Shown: positions 54,871 to 63,479 of the stretch, one piece after another
Layout of the letters: every line of letters begins with the position of its first letter
Numbering within the stretch: position 1 is the stretch's first letter
Assembly (NCBI RefSeq): GCF_015097055.1
Contig: NZ_AP023366.1
Span: 3,065,001-3,129,000 of the forward strand
Reading direction: 5' to 3'
Length of the DNA: 64,000 nt
From: Effusibacillus dendaii
GTDB taxonomy: Bacteria > Bacillota > Bacilli > Tumebacillales > Effusibacillaceae
The notes under the pieces: generated by a model
The model's input: only the letters and a program-made list of their open reading frames with translations
The model's database searches: none
Told to the model about the DNA's origin: nothing
Translations under genes and position numbers: made by a program

Positions 54871-56130
54871 ATGCGTATTTTGCACACGGCAGACTGGCAT
54901 TTTGGCAAAACGTTGGAGGGGCGGGATCGACTTCCCGAACAGGAGCAATTTGTTGAGGAATTGTGTGACATCTGTGAGAGAGAAAAAGTAGATTGGGTTC
55001 TCATGGCGGGAGATGTGTACCAAACGGTGAACCCCAGCGCCATGGCAGAAGATTTGTTTTACTACTCGATGGATCGGTTGGCGGCAAACGGAAAACGCGG
55101 AGTGGTGGTTATCTCGGGGAACCATGACAATCCGGACCGGCTTGTTGCGGCATCTCCGTTAGCCCATAGGCATGGAATTGTTTTGATAGGCCGACCGCAC
55201 GAAGATATTGTGTGGACTTCCAGCCAGAATGCCGACAGGGTGCAAATTGTGGAAGCAGGGCCCTCCTGAGTGGAACTGCGGATTCCTGAATGTGACCATT
55301 CTGCGGTGATAACGGCATTGCCATACCCATCCGGGGCCCGATTACGTCAGCTTCTGACTCAGAGTACGGAGGACGCCGAGCTGCGTAAAGAATACAATGC
55401 ACAGATCGCCTACATATTTGAAAATCTGGCTTCCCACTACCGGGCAGATACGATCAATCTAGCGATGAGCCACCTCTATGTGCAAGGCGGGTAAATGTCC
55501 GATTCCGAACATCAGATCCAAGTCGGAGGAGCCTATTCGGTTCATCCAAAATGTTTCCCGGCAATGGCGCAGTATGTGGCGCTTGGACACCTGCATCGTC
55601 CGCAAGTGGTCCATTCTTCCCCCGTTCCTACAAGGTATTCCGGCTCCCCGCTAGCGTACAGTTTCTCTGAACATAATCAGAAAAAAATGGTTGTACTGGT
55701 GGATGTGGAACCTGGGAAACCCGCACAAATAACCGAGATTCTGTTGTCGTCCGGCAAACCGCTTATCAAATGGGCTGCCAAGGAAGGAACCAGTCAGGTT
55801 CAAACATGGGTGGACGAGGGAAAAGATGGGAATGCGTGGATCGATTTGACGCTTCACATGGACAAACCTCTTACCATGGAGGACGTTCAGTTACTGCGTA
55901 ATATGCACGAAGGTATCGTCAACATCTGGCCGATTTTACCGGATATGCAGCACAGTTTATCCGAATCGGAACTAAGCAATTTGTCAGATGAACAAATGTT
56001 TATCCGTTTCTATGAAAGGCAAATCGGTGTATCACCAGACCCGGAACTTGTGAAACTTTTCCTGGAGTTGACATCTGATACATCGGAGGACGAGGAACCA
56101 ATTGCGGAAAGCGAGGAGATGGCCGGATGA
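54871..56130 (+). pseudogene. sbcD: sbcD exonuclease subunit with two in-frame stops
   Basis: One continuous frame encodes SbcD/Mre11: MRILHTADWHFGKTLEGRDR, VLMAGDVYQTVNPSA, VISGNHDNPDRL, and YVALGHLHRPQ with the metal-binding Asp, His and Asn residues. It is interrupted by TGA at 55267 (after VEAGPS, where relatives have Trp, TGG to TGA) and TAA at 55492 (after YVQGG). No frame change occurs, so both are nonsense mutations. The C-terminal capping domain is complete. The next gene (sbcC) overlaps by four bases and is also broken, so the SbcCD nuclease, which opens hairpin DNA, is absent unless another copy exists. Confidence 0.9.
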
Positions 56131-58396
56131 AACCGATTTTTTTGACGATTGAAGGTCTTCACAGCTTCCGCGAGAAACAGTCCGTAGATTTTAACCAGTT
56201 GTCCGATGCGGGAGTGTTCAGTATTTTTGGTCCTACGGGCAGCGGCAAATCGACGATTTTGGACGCGATCACCCTGGCATTGTTTGGATCTGTAGGACGT
56301 GCGAAAAACAGAACCCAGGGCATCCTGAATCATACTGAAAACAGTCTTACCGTTTCATTTCAGTTTGAGATCGGGGCAGGGGCAGAACGCAAAATCTACC
56401 GGATCGACCGGAGGTACGAGCGAAATACCGAAATTACGATCAAAAACAAATACAGCCGAATCTACGAACTGGACGCCAATCAGGAAGAACTGGTCGTATT
56501 GGCTGACAAAGACGGAGAAGTTTCACAAGTCGTGCAGGAGATATTAGGACTGAAACCGGAGGATTTTGCCCGGGCTGTTGTTCTCCCGCAGGGGAAGTTT
56601 GCTGATTTTTTGCAGTTGGGCGGCCGGGAACGGCGGGAAATACTACAGAGGTTATTCGCTTTGGAACGGTATGGAATGAACTTGAGCAAGAAGCTGAATG
56701 AGCGCCATCAAAAGACGAAACAGTCCCTTGAAGTGATTGTGGCGGAACAAAACGGCATGGGAGACTGTTCGCAGGAAGCGTTGCAGCAGGCGGAAAAACT
56801 GCTTCAGGAAGCGACAGACAAAGAAAAGCAGGCTTTCCAAGCACATTGGGAAATACAGTCCCGATATGAGACCGCAAAAAAATCGTCGAATGGCAGGAGC
56901 AACTGAAGAAAACAAACCACCAACTGGTGCAGCATAAGCATCCGACCAGGAAATTCAGCTGATCAAACAGAAGCTTGAAGCATCGGAAAAGGCTGAAAAA
57001 GTGCTTCCGTTCGTTAAACAGTTTGAGGATATCAAAAGTGAACAACAGCATTTAGAAAAAGAACGATCCGGTTTAGAAATCCTTGCATCCAACTTGAGTC
57101 TGCTCTTGTGTTGGAACAAGAGATGGAAGAACTGAATGAAAAAATCGGCCAATTGCAGTTGCGAAACAATCAGAAACAGACAGAACACACGGAAATTATG
57201 GCGGCTATTAACCAGTTAGTTGAACAGCAAGCCACAATCGATGACAAACTGCTGAAGCAAAAAGAGATTATCGAACAAAACTCCTTACCACCTGAGCATC
57301 GGGAGGCAGTTCAAGCCGCAGTAAGCAAATATGACGCTTATCAGAATGCCGTCAAAGAAATGCAGGAGAAACAGTCGGAAGTGGATCGGCGGACGAAAGA
57401 TCTAACGGATGCTGAAAAGCAGTTAAACACACAACGTTTACAGGACCACACCCTCACGGAGCAAATGCCGATTTACGAGAATCAGCGTCTGGAACTCCAG
57501 GGCAAGCCGCCAGCTGATCCGGATCAACTCTCAAAGGATGAAAACCGGTTATTGGAAGGAAAGGTGAAAGCAGACTATTTAGTACGGTTGGAAGAAGCAA
57601 ATTCCATCGAAGTCGACCAACTTGCTCAATTGGAAAAGAATCTGCAAAAGGAGTCGGATTCACTACAAAATACAACCCAACAGTTGGGGAATGCCCAGGA
57701 ACAACTGGCTATACTGCGCCAACAGCACAAAGAAGTCGTGATGCAGGACAAACGGGCAATGGCAGCCAAGCTGGCGGCAGATCTCTGTGCTGGCGTGGCC
57801 TGTCTGCTTCAGGTCAACAACTCTTGAAATTGATTGAAGAGCAGCGAAGTAACATTGAGCAGAAACGGGCTCAATTGGCTGAGTGGAAACAGGCAATTGA
57901 GGAATTAGAGAGACAAATCGGGAGACTGAAGGAAGAGATCGGCGTTTCTTCGTCCAAAATGGCCGGGTATCAACAAAAAACTGAGTTGGCACAAGCAGAA
58001 CATACTACGGTAATACAGTCCTTACTTGAAAAAGAGGAATCGGTGAAAAAGGCGGAACTCGCGCTTAAGGAATCTCTTGCCTCCATCGGAGCCGACACAG
58101 TTGATCAAGCCGTACAAGATATACAAACCAAAGACAAACGTGTTGCTAAGGCATTGTAAAGAGGAAAAAGAACTGCAGGGCCAGTTGTCCCAACTGAGAC
58201 TCGAGATACAAGAAAGACAAAAACAGGCTAGTGATCTGTTGGTGGAACTTACAAGGCTGACAAGAAAGCTAGAGGAATCCCGCGAAAGTTTTACTATGAA
58301 ACAAACAAAATGGCATCAGATCACTGATGGAACACCGGCTTCCGAATTGCAGCAACAAGTTGCCAAAGAATTGGAGAGCATTGCGGAAGCGGTAAT
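56127..58396 (+). pseudogene. sbcC: sbcC ATPase subunit, frameshifted and cut by an insertion sequence
   Basis: The N-terminal ATPase half is intact: FSIFGPTGSGKSTILDAITLALFG (Walker A) and ARAVVLPQGKFADFLQLGGRERREILQRLF (Q-loop region). Frame breaks follow near 56890, 57100, 57810 and 58150, the third just at the zinc-hook: LCAGVAC is followed by unrelated residues, so the CPxC hook is destroyed. The coiled-coil arms are recognisable across frames. At about 58396 the gene stops at a truncated transposase gene, so the C-terminal ATPase half (signature and Walker B) is lost. Confidence 0.88.
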
Positions 58397-59163
58397 AACC
58401 TGTTGATCACTTTGGATGGAAGGGACTTCGCCTTCTCGGTTGTCTCCTGCAAAAGCGTCCAACCCGAGCGCACCACATCCTGAGTTACGTCCAGAATTTC
58501 GCCTGTAATCTGGCGGACTTCCGAAATAGCTTCTTGTGTGAGGCGCTTAAGAACCTTGCTAATGGAAAATACCTTGTTACGAATCGTCCGACTGCGGTCC
58601 TTGATTTGAGAGGTCAGTTCAGTGCTGCTTTCCTTCATAGCTTTTGCAATACGGGTGATGACGCGTACACCATCCTGCAGCAAACTTGCATCGGTAGGAT
58701 AGTGAATGTCGGTTTCCACCACAGTGGTATCAACCCGAAGTTTTCGGGCGCGAATCAGCTTCTCTTCATTCGCTTTCTGCACCAGAAGGTGATTCAGTTC
58801 CCGAATGAGTTCATCACCAAATACCTGGGCGTGTTTACTAAGGGTGGTGGGGTGCGGAACAGCGCCTTTCTTGGTAAGCGGAATTTGGCAGAAACGACGC
58901 CACATCAGGCTATCCCCCACTTCTTTTACCAAGGATTCAAAGCCGAGTTGATAACGAAATTTAAGGTACATCATGCGCAGAAACGTCTGCATGGGGATGG
59001 TGGGTCTGCCCATCTTACTGCGAAAGCGTTTCATGAACGGCTCCATGAACCTGTCGTCTTGCAGTAACTTGACAATGTGGGTGAGTTCTTCGTTGAGAGT
59101 CAATAATTCAGGCGGAAGAAGAGCTTCAAATAAATCTAACTGAGCGTGTTGTGTACGTATCAT
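58321..59163 (-). mobile_element. Truncated DDE transposase (IS5/ISNCY-like) inserted in sbcC
   Basis: The 280-residue frame begins MIRTQHAQLDLFEALLPPEL and has the DUF772-type N-terminal domain (SKMGRPTIPMQTFLRMMYLKFRYQLGFESLVKEVGDSLMWRRF) followed by the first catalytic region LRVDTTVVETDIHYPTDASLLQDG, with the first Asp. From about 58396 the residues come from sbcC, so the second half of the transposase (remaining DDE residues) is missing. The element cannot transpose by itself. The upstream end and terminal repeat probably lie in 59164-59378, a stretch without any gene, but I could not identify them. Confidence 0.8.
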
Positions 59164-59378
59164 AAAAATGGCCTCCTTAAGAAGGAAGGCACGGGTTTAG
59201 GTCGAATCTTAAGAAGCAGGAATTCCGTTGCCTTTCGATTGGTTTGTTCGTCTCTTACCAATTCTCGACTGGAAAACGGAATTCCGTTTTTTAGTAGAAA
59301 CCATTTTAAGTAGGACTTTTTCATGGGGAACTAACTAGTTAACCCGGCTAAATTTTCAATCTAAGGCCTGGTTAATTC

Positions 59379-60140
59379 CTAGTCCATAACTAAACCACCG
59401 TCAACAACAAGATTTTGACCAGTTACAGCCCTACCCCATTTGGAAGCAAAAAATAATACAACATCCGCCACTTCCTCCGGTGAAGTTACATTGCGTAGAG
59501 GCGTAATCGATTGGATTAGCTCAAACACCTCTTTTGTAGTAGCTGAACTGGCATCTGTGGTTTTCAATAGTCCTCCGGAGACCATATTAACCGTAATGCC
59601 ATATTGTCCAAGTTCATTGGCCATATTTCGTGTAAAACCTAGTAAAGCAGCCTTCCCTGTGGTGTAATCATGATAAGGCACAACAGGATTTTGGAAGAGG
59701 TTTGTTCCGATATTAATAATTCGCCCAAACCTGTTTTCCTTCATATCGGCTAGCACAGCCTGAGTTGTATTTAAAGCTGCTTGGACACTTCCTTCAAACT
59801 GTCTTTGATAATCATCCCAATCAATATGGAATGCATCTTTTCGGGTTACCGGATCAAACCGAAAATTCACCAATGCATTGTTAACAACAGTAGTAACAGG
59901 CTTTCCAAAATGAGATTTGGCTTGGGACACCATTTTTTCAACTTGTTGTTTGTCTCGTACATCAGCGCCAATGGGAAGCGCGTGATCGCCGATACTTTTT
60001 GCTACTTGAACTGCATTTTCGCGGTTTTGATAATAATTAACTACTACATTGGCCCCAATAGATCCAAATGCCTTTGCAATGGCAGTTCCGAGTCCGCGAC
60101 TTGCCCCTGTAACAATAACGACTTGATCTTTAATTTCCAA
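59379..60140 (-). CDS. SDR oxidoreductase (FabG-like) under a TPP riboswitch
   Basis: The 253-residue short-chain dehydrogenase has the cofactor site TGASRGLGTAIAKAFG, NNALVNF, and the catalytic YHDYTTGKAALLGF (Tyr-x3-Lys) with upstream IINIGTN in place of the usual IxxISS, so the catalytic Ser may be replaced by Thr/Asn. C-terminal VTGQNLVVDGGLVMD is classical. The gene lies behind a TPP riboswitch and terminator, so thiamin pyrophosphate should repress it. An SDR with a THI element, called oarX in a comparative study as I recall, has been noted in Firmicutes. The reaction is unknown. It is not part of the aromatic island. Confidence 0.9.
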   Translation of the reverse strand: MEIKDQVVIVTGASRGLGTAIAKAFGSIGANVVVNYYQNRENAVQVAKSIGDHALPIGADVRDKQQVEKMVSQAKSHFGKPVTTVVNNALVNFRFDPVTRKDAFHIDWDDYQRQFEGSVQAALNTTQAVLADMKENRFGRIINIGTNLFQNPVVPYHDYTTGKAALLGFTRNMANELGQYGITVNMVSGGLLKTTDASSATTKEVFELIQSITPLRNVTSPEEVADVVLFFASKWGRAVTGQNLVVDGGLVMD

Positions 60141-60169
60141 TGTAAAAATCCTCCGTTCTAAATTAGAAT

Positions 60170-60203
60170 TAAAAAAAACGGGTCCGTAGTAGGGACCCGT
60201 TCC
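60170..60203 (-). terminator. Terminator of the TPP riboswitch
   Basis: On the minus strand ACGGGTCC and GGACCCGT form a stem around CTACTAC and run into eight T. It lies between the aptamer and the SDR gene, as an OFF platform. Confidence 0.9.
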
Positions 60204-60237
60204 TTATGAAAATAGAATCACATTCAAGTTGCGGCAT

Positions 60238-60337
60238 CACTACTTTCCTACGCTGGTATCAGCCAGTTCAGGTTCGAGGGGTTTAGGAACCTAACGTTCC
60301 AATCTCAGTCTGAGTCAAAGACTCCCCCAGTAGTACA
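60238..60337 (-). promoter_or_regulatory. TPP riboswitch (THI element)
   Basis: On the minus strand the conserved blocks appear in order: CTACTGGGGGAGTC, ACTGAGATTGG, an insert hairpin (P3a-like), ACCCCTCGAACCTGAACTGG, TGATACCAGCGTAGGAAAGTAG. These match the thi-box consensus (CTGAGA, ACCTGA, GCGTAGGGAAG) with P1 between CTACT arms. Confidence 0.93.
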
Positions 60338-60465
60338 AATATTGAATTATATTGTATAATAACCCTTATTTTACTTTAGGTCTACTTTTTTCACTTAGAA
60401 TAAAACCCCGGTGAGTTGGAGCGGTCCTCATAATTGAATATAATCCTTGTCAAGCAGACCGCAAC

Positions 60466-60540
60466 TTGTACGTTTTGGATCGCCGTAACGGCCTAATCAT
60501 CTCCAGCGGTGAAAACCTCGGAACCCATCCTCTGTCTGGG
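60466..60540 (+). pseudogene. Possible remnant of an acyl-CoA ligase A8 motif
   Basis: One frame reads YVLDRRNGLIISSGENLGTHPL, which resembles the YVLGRVDDMIISGGENIHPLE motif of the ligases in this window. Nothing before or after in this frame is ligase-like. It is either an old deletion remnant or chance. There is no start or ribosome site. Confidence 0.35.
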
Positions 60541-60568
60541 TACAAACGGAGTTTGCATAGATTACCAC

Positions 60569-60598
60569 TTGCAAAGCTTGATTCGAACGTGTTATTAT
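60569..60598 (+). promoter_or_regulatory. Promoter of the tRNA gene
   Basis: TTGCAA (60569-60574), 18 bases, TATTAT (60593-60598), about 34 bases before the tRNA. Confidence 0.5.
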
Positions 60599-60631
60599 AT
60601 CGATTGTCGGTAATGTGCATACGTTTAAAAT

Positions 60632-60706
60632 GCGGCTATAGCTCAGAGGGAGAGCACCACCTTGACACGGTGGGGGTCATAGGTTCGATTCCTATTAGCC
60701 GCACCA
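60632..60706 (+). tRNA. tRNA-Val (anticodon GAC)
   Basis: A full cloverleaf of 75 bases: acceptor GCGGCTA/TAGCCGC, D arm GCTC AGAGGGA GAGC, anticodon stem CCACC/GGTGG with loop TTGACAC (anticodon GAC), five-base variable region, T arm with loop TTCGATT, and encoded ACCA end. A terminator follows directly. Confidence 0.96.
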
Positions 60707-60710
60707 CTGA

Positions 60711-60736
60711 AAACCTTGAGAAACCAAGGTTTTTTT
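60711..60736 (+). terminator. Terminator after tRNA-Val
   Basis: AACCTTG and CAAGGTT form a stem around AGAAAC and end in seven T. Confidence 0.88.
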
Positions 60737-60810
60737 CTTAGACGGAATAACTAACGCAATTAATCGTTGAGCGAACGACTTTCAAGGGTTACTTAAATAT
60801 TTTTGCGGGT

Positions 60811-61002
60811 CTATTTTAAATCGCAAATATCTTGTATGCTCAGTTGTTCGATTCTTCCATTTTGTTTTATACGTGATGTAGTGTTCATATCTGCCAAGCC
60901 CCAATTGAAGGCAAAGCGAGCCACACCACACGCTTTTGCGAAGTAGGTGGACTGCTTGTTATTCGGTTGAAGCGCAATCTTATGGCTTCTCAGCATCCTC
61001 AA
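60811..61002 (-). pseudogene. tnpB N-terminal fragment of an IS607 element
   Basis: MLRSHKIALQPNNKQSTYFAKACGVARFAFNWGLADM is the N-terminus of TnpB, the RNA-guided nuclease of IS607/IS605 elements. After about 40 residues the sequence becomes unrelated and stops at 63 residues (normal about 370-400). The RuvC domain is missing. The start overlaps the end of tnpA by 23 bases, the normal IS607 arrangement. Confidence 0.85.
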
Positions 61003-61609
61003 CCACCCGCTTCATCCCTTCTATGAGCTTCTGGTTCTTGCGTGAACGCGAACCGTAGAGCCGTGCAGAAAACACCGTGATAATCTCCAAAACATCCTTG
61101 GCGAGATCTTCTTCAAACGTAGTGTCTTCGCCCTGGTTGAGAATCACCACTTCCACCTCTTTCGCCTCACAAATGGCGAAGACCAGCTCCGCACCAAAAC
61201 GAAGGAGGCGATCTTTGTGTGTGATGACCAGTCTGCCTACTTCGTCCTGCAAGATGGCGTGTAAGAGGCGTTTCAAACCTTTTTTGTGGTAGTTCATTCC
61301 CGATCCAAGGTCAGAAACCACTTCAAACGTCCACCCTTGCGAAGCGCAGTACATTTCAAGGACTTGTTTCTGTCGCTCCAAATCCTCTTTCTGATCGTGG
61401 CTTGATACTCTGGCATAGGCCACGGTTGTTCTGTCGCTGCGCTGAAGCCGGAACAATTCAGGCCGCAGTTTCACAAGATCGTATCGCCGATGGCCGCCGG
61501 GGGTAATTTCATCCGGTTGCAAACGGCCTTCTTTTTCCCATCGCCGGAGTGTTGTAATCGATACTCCCAACACCTTTGAAGCTTCGCCTATCGTTACTAA
61601 TCTGTCCAT
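60980..61609 (-). CDS. tnpA: IS607-family serine recombinase TnpA
   Basis: The 209-residue protein has an N-terminal MerR-like helix-turn-helix (TIGEASKVLGVSITTLRRWEKEGRLQP) and a small serine-recombinase domain with the nucleophile Ser in VAYARVSSHDQKEDLERQ, plus RLVITHKDRLLRFG and EDLAKDVLEIITVFSARLYGSRSRKN. This is the IS607 transposase, which works by serine-recombinase chemistry and leaves no target duplication. It appears complete. The partner tnpB is only a fragment, so the element may still move but cannot encode the nuclease. Element ends are not visible to me. A PucR-type gene remnant abuts the left side, so this may be its insertion or deletion site. Confidence 0.92.
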   Translation of the reverse strand: MDRLVTIGEASKVLGVSITTLRRWEKEGRLQPDEITPGGHRRYDLVKLRPELFRLQRSDRTTVAYARVSSHDQKEDLERQKQVLEMYCASQGWTFEVVSDLGSGMNYHKKGLKRLLHAILQDEVGRLVITHKDRLLRFGAELVFAICEAKEVEVVILNQGEDTTFEEDLAKDVLEIITVFSARLYGSRSRKNQKLIEGMKRVVEDAEKP

Positions 61610-61643
61610 ATTGATAGTATACAGTCAGTTTTAGGCAGAATCA

Positions 61644-61855
61644 ATGTTTACAGTTCAAGCCCTCTACGTATTTTTGGTAAATGGGGGAAATCTTGAGCAG
61701 ACAGCGAATGATCTTTCGTTATCGATGAGCGGGTTGCGATATCGGATTCAAAAGATTGAAACTTTGATCGGACAAGAGCTTCGCAACCCCATCGTTAATT
61801 ATCAACTTTTTTGACTTTGCAGACGTTGATCTTGACAGGAGAGATCGTCATTTAG
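61644..61855 (+). pseudogene. PucR/CdaR-type regulator, C-terminal HTH remnant
   Basis: The frame reads FTVQALYVFLVNGGNLEQTANDLSLSMSGLRYRIQKIETLIGQ, the PucR C-terminal helix-turn-helix (family form: L..FL..NGNL..TA..L..H.NTLRYRL.KIE.L.G). A TGA after YQLF (61812) comes from a six-T run one base short. With one more T the frame continues LTLQTLILTGEI and ends at 61855. All upstream parts of the regulator are gone. It abuts the IS607 element. PucR-type regulators commonly control purine or aromatic catabolism. Confidence 0.75.
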
Positions 61856-62595
61856 AACCATTCTCCGTCGGCGGGGATCACAACCCGATCCATCACTCCC
61901 TCTTTGGCCAGGTACTCCTGCAGCGATTGCCTGCTTAGCAAGCAGTGGTTCCACGCTTCCATATGAACGACCGCTACTTTGGAGGTCGGCACTTTCCGGC
62001 AGACGGTCGCGACATCTTCTTTGGTCATAGTAATTGCACCGCCTTCCAGGAATTGAGCGGCTCCCGCAAACAGAACGACAACATCCGGTTGCCGATCCAA
62101 CGCCGACTCCACTTCCGGACACCATACGGTATCGCCCGCAAAATAAACAGCAGGCTCCTTCTCTGCGGAGAGAATATAGCCGGATACAGGGCCCATTTTT
62201 TGCCCGATTTCACCGAGTCCGTGGCGCCCGCCTGTGCGAATGATACGGATATTTTCCCGGATTGTCTCATGTTCAATAGGGACAACGTTTGAGAAACCGT
62301 ATTTTTGGATGTACGAAACATCTTCCGGTTGACAGAAAAATGGGATTTCGCGCGGCAACAGATTGGCCGCCGCATCATCAAAATGGTCGCGGTGACTGTG
62401 CGTCAATAAAATGGCATCCGGTGAAGTCAGCTCCTCGACAGCACACGGCAAATCAATCAGCGGATTCGCTTTCTGGTTGGACGTGTTGGGTGTTGCCGAC
62501 ATAGCGCCTGCCGGGCTGAACATCGGGTCAATCAGTATCGTTTTGGAACCGAATTGCAGCAGTAAGGTCGCGTGACGAATCAATCGGATTTTCAA
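61852..62595 (-). CDS. Metallo-beta-lactamase-fold hydrolase (UlaG-like)
   Basis: The 247-residue protein has the metal site LLTHSHRDHFDDAA (HxHxDH) with further ligands in GGRHGLGEIG, YFAGDTVWCPE and VAVVHMEAWNHC, and an early ATLLLQFGSKTILIDPMFS. It resembles UlaG/UPF0173-like hydrolases. TTG at 62593-62595 (MKIRLIRHATLLLQ) with GGGGGG upstream is preferred to the ATG at 62640, whose residues are not family-like. It is divergent from a Nudix gene. Substrate unknown. The stop overlaps the PucR remnant. Confidence 0.82.
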   Translation of the reverse strand: MKIRLIRHATLLLQFGSKTILIDPMFSPAGAMSATPNTSNQKANPLIDLPCAVEELTSPDAILLTHSHRDHFDDAAANLLPREIPFFCQPEDVSYIQKYGFSNVVPIEHETIRENIRIIRTGGRHGLGEIGQKMGPVSGYILSAEKEPAVYFAGDTVWCPEVESALDRQPDVVVLFAGAAQFLEGGAITMTKEDVATVCRKVPTSKVAVVHMEAWNHCLLSRQSLQEYLAKEGVMDRVVIPADGEWF

Positions 62596-62683
62596 TGGGA
62601 TGCCCCCCTGTTTTATAGGGAATGCATTTTTGGTTTTCACAAATCGCCCCGTCTGCTACCATAAAGACAAGGGGGCATGCAAC

Positions 62684-63367
62684 GTGAACGAAACGATCAA
62701 ACAGGCGGCGACGATGATTCTTATCCGGAACGGCGAAAACGGCCAGGGTATCGAAGTATATATGACGCAGCGCCCGGATACGATGAAATTTTTGCCTGGT
62801 TTTTATGTATTTCCGGGCGGCGTCATGCAGCCGGAAGATCGGGATGATCAGATTCATCGACTCTGCGTCAAACAGCGGTTGGAAGTGGATTTGTCCTATG
62901 CGGTGACCGCCATCCGCGAATGTTTTGAAGAAGTCGGTTATTTACTGGCTGATTTTGTTCCTCATCAAGAGACGAGGCCTCTTTCTGAAATACGCACACG
63001 CTTGGAAGCAGGCCAACTCCAGTTTCGCGAGTGGGTGGTCGAAAAGCAGATTCATTTGCAGACCGATAAAATTCGTTATTACGGGCATCGTATCACCCCT
63101 CGCACCGTGTCGCCCCGGCGGTTTGATACCCGTTATTTTTTGACCGTTCTTCCCCGCAGCATCGAACTGATTCCCTCCGAAAAAGAAGTGGCGCGGGCCG
63201 CTTGGATGGATCCACTCTACGCCCTGCAACAGGCGGAAAAAGGTATCTTTAAAATGGTGTTTCCGACAAAAGACGCATTGACCGATCTGGCGCGTTTCGA
63301 CAGCGCATACGATGCGTTCCAAAACGGTCAAGGTGTCGGCACTCCGCGCCCGCACGAACTGGCCTAA
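62684..63367 (+). CDS. Nudix hydrolase
   Basis: The 227-residue protein begins with GTG (MNETIKQAATMILIRNGENG), preceded by AAGGGGG. It has GFYVFPGGVMQPEDR and AIRECFEEVGYLL. The Nudix box is split by a long insert (after GGV) like in the NUDT7/NUDT19-type CoA diphosphatases, with the metal-binding RExxEE intact. It probably hydrolyses a nucleoside diphosphate-linked compound, perhaps a CoA derivative. That is inference. It ends before a 110-bp gap without genes. Confidence 0.82.
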   Translation: MNETIKQAATMILIRNGENGQGIEVYMTQRPDTMKFLPGFYVFPGGVMQPEDRDDQIHRLCVKQRLEVDLSYAVTAIRECFEEVGYLLADFVPHQETRPLSEIRTRLEAGQLQFREWVVEKQIHLQTDKIRYYGHRITPRTVSPRRFDTRYFLTVLPRSIELIPSEKEVARAAWMDPLYALQQAEKGIFKMVFPTKDALTDLARFDSAYDAFQNGQGVGTPRPHELA

Positions 63368-63479
63368 ACGGGTTGTATTCTGCCGCTGACAGGTGTTTGA
63401 ACATTGCTGTCGCATCAAATGGCTTCCAAGTGATAAAACGATTATGGACGCAGTTGACAGGCTGTTGCTTGGGTGTCTT

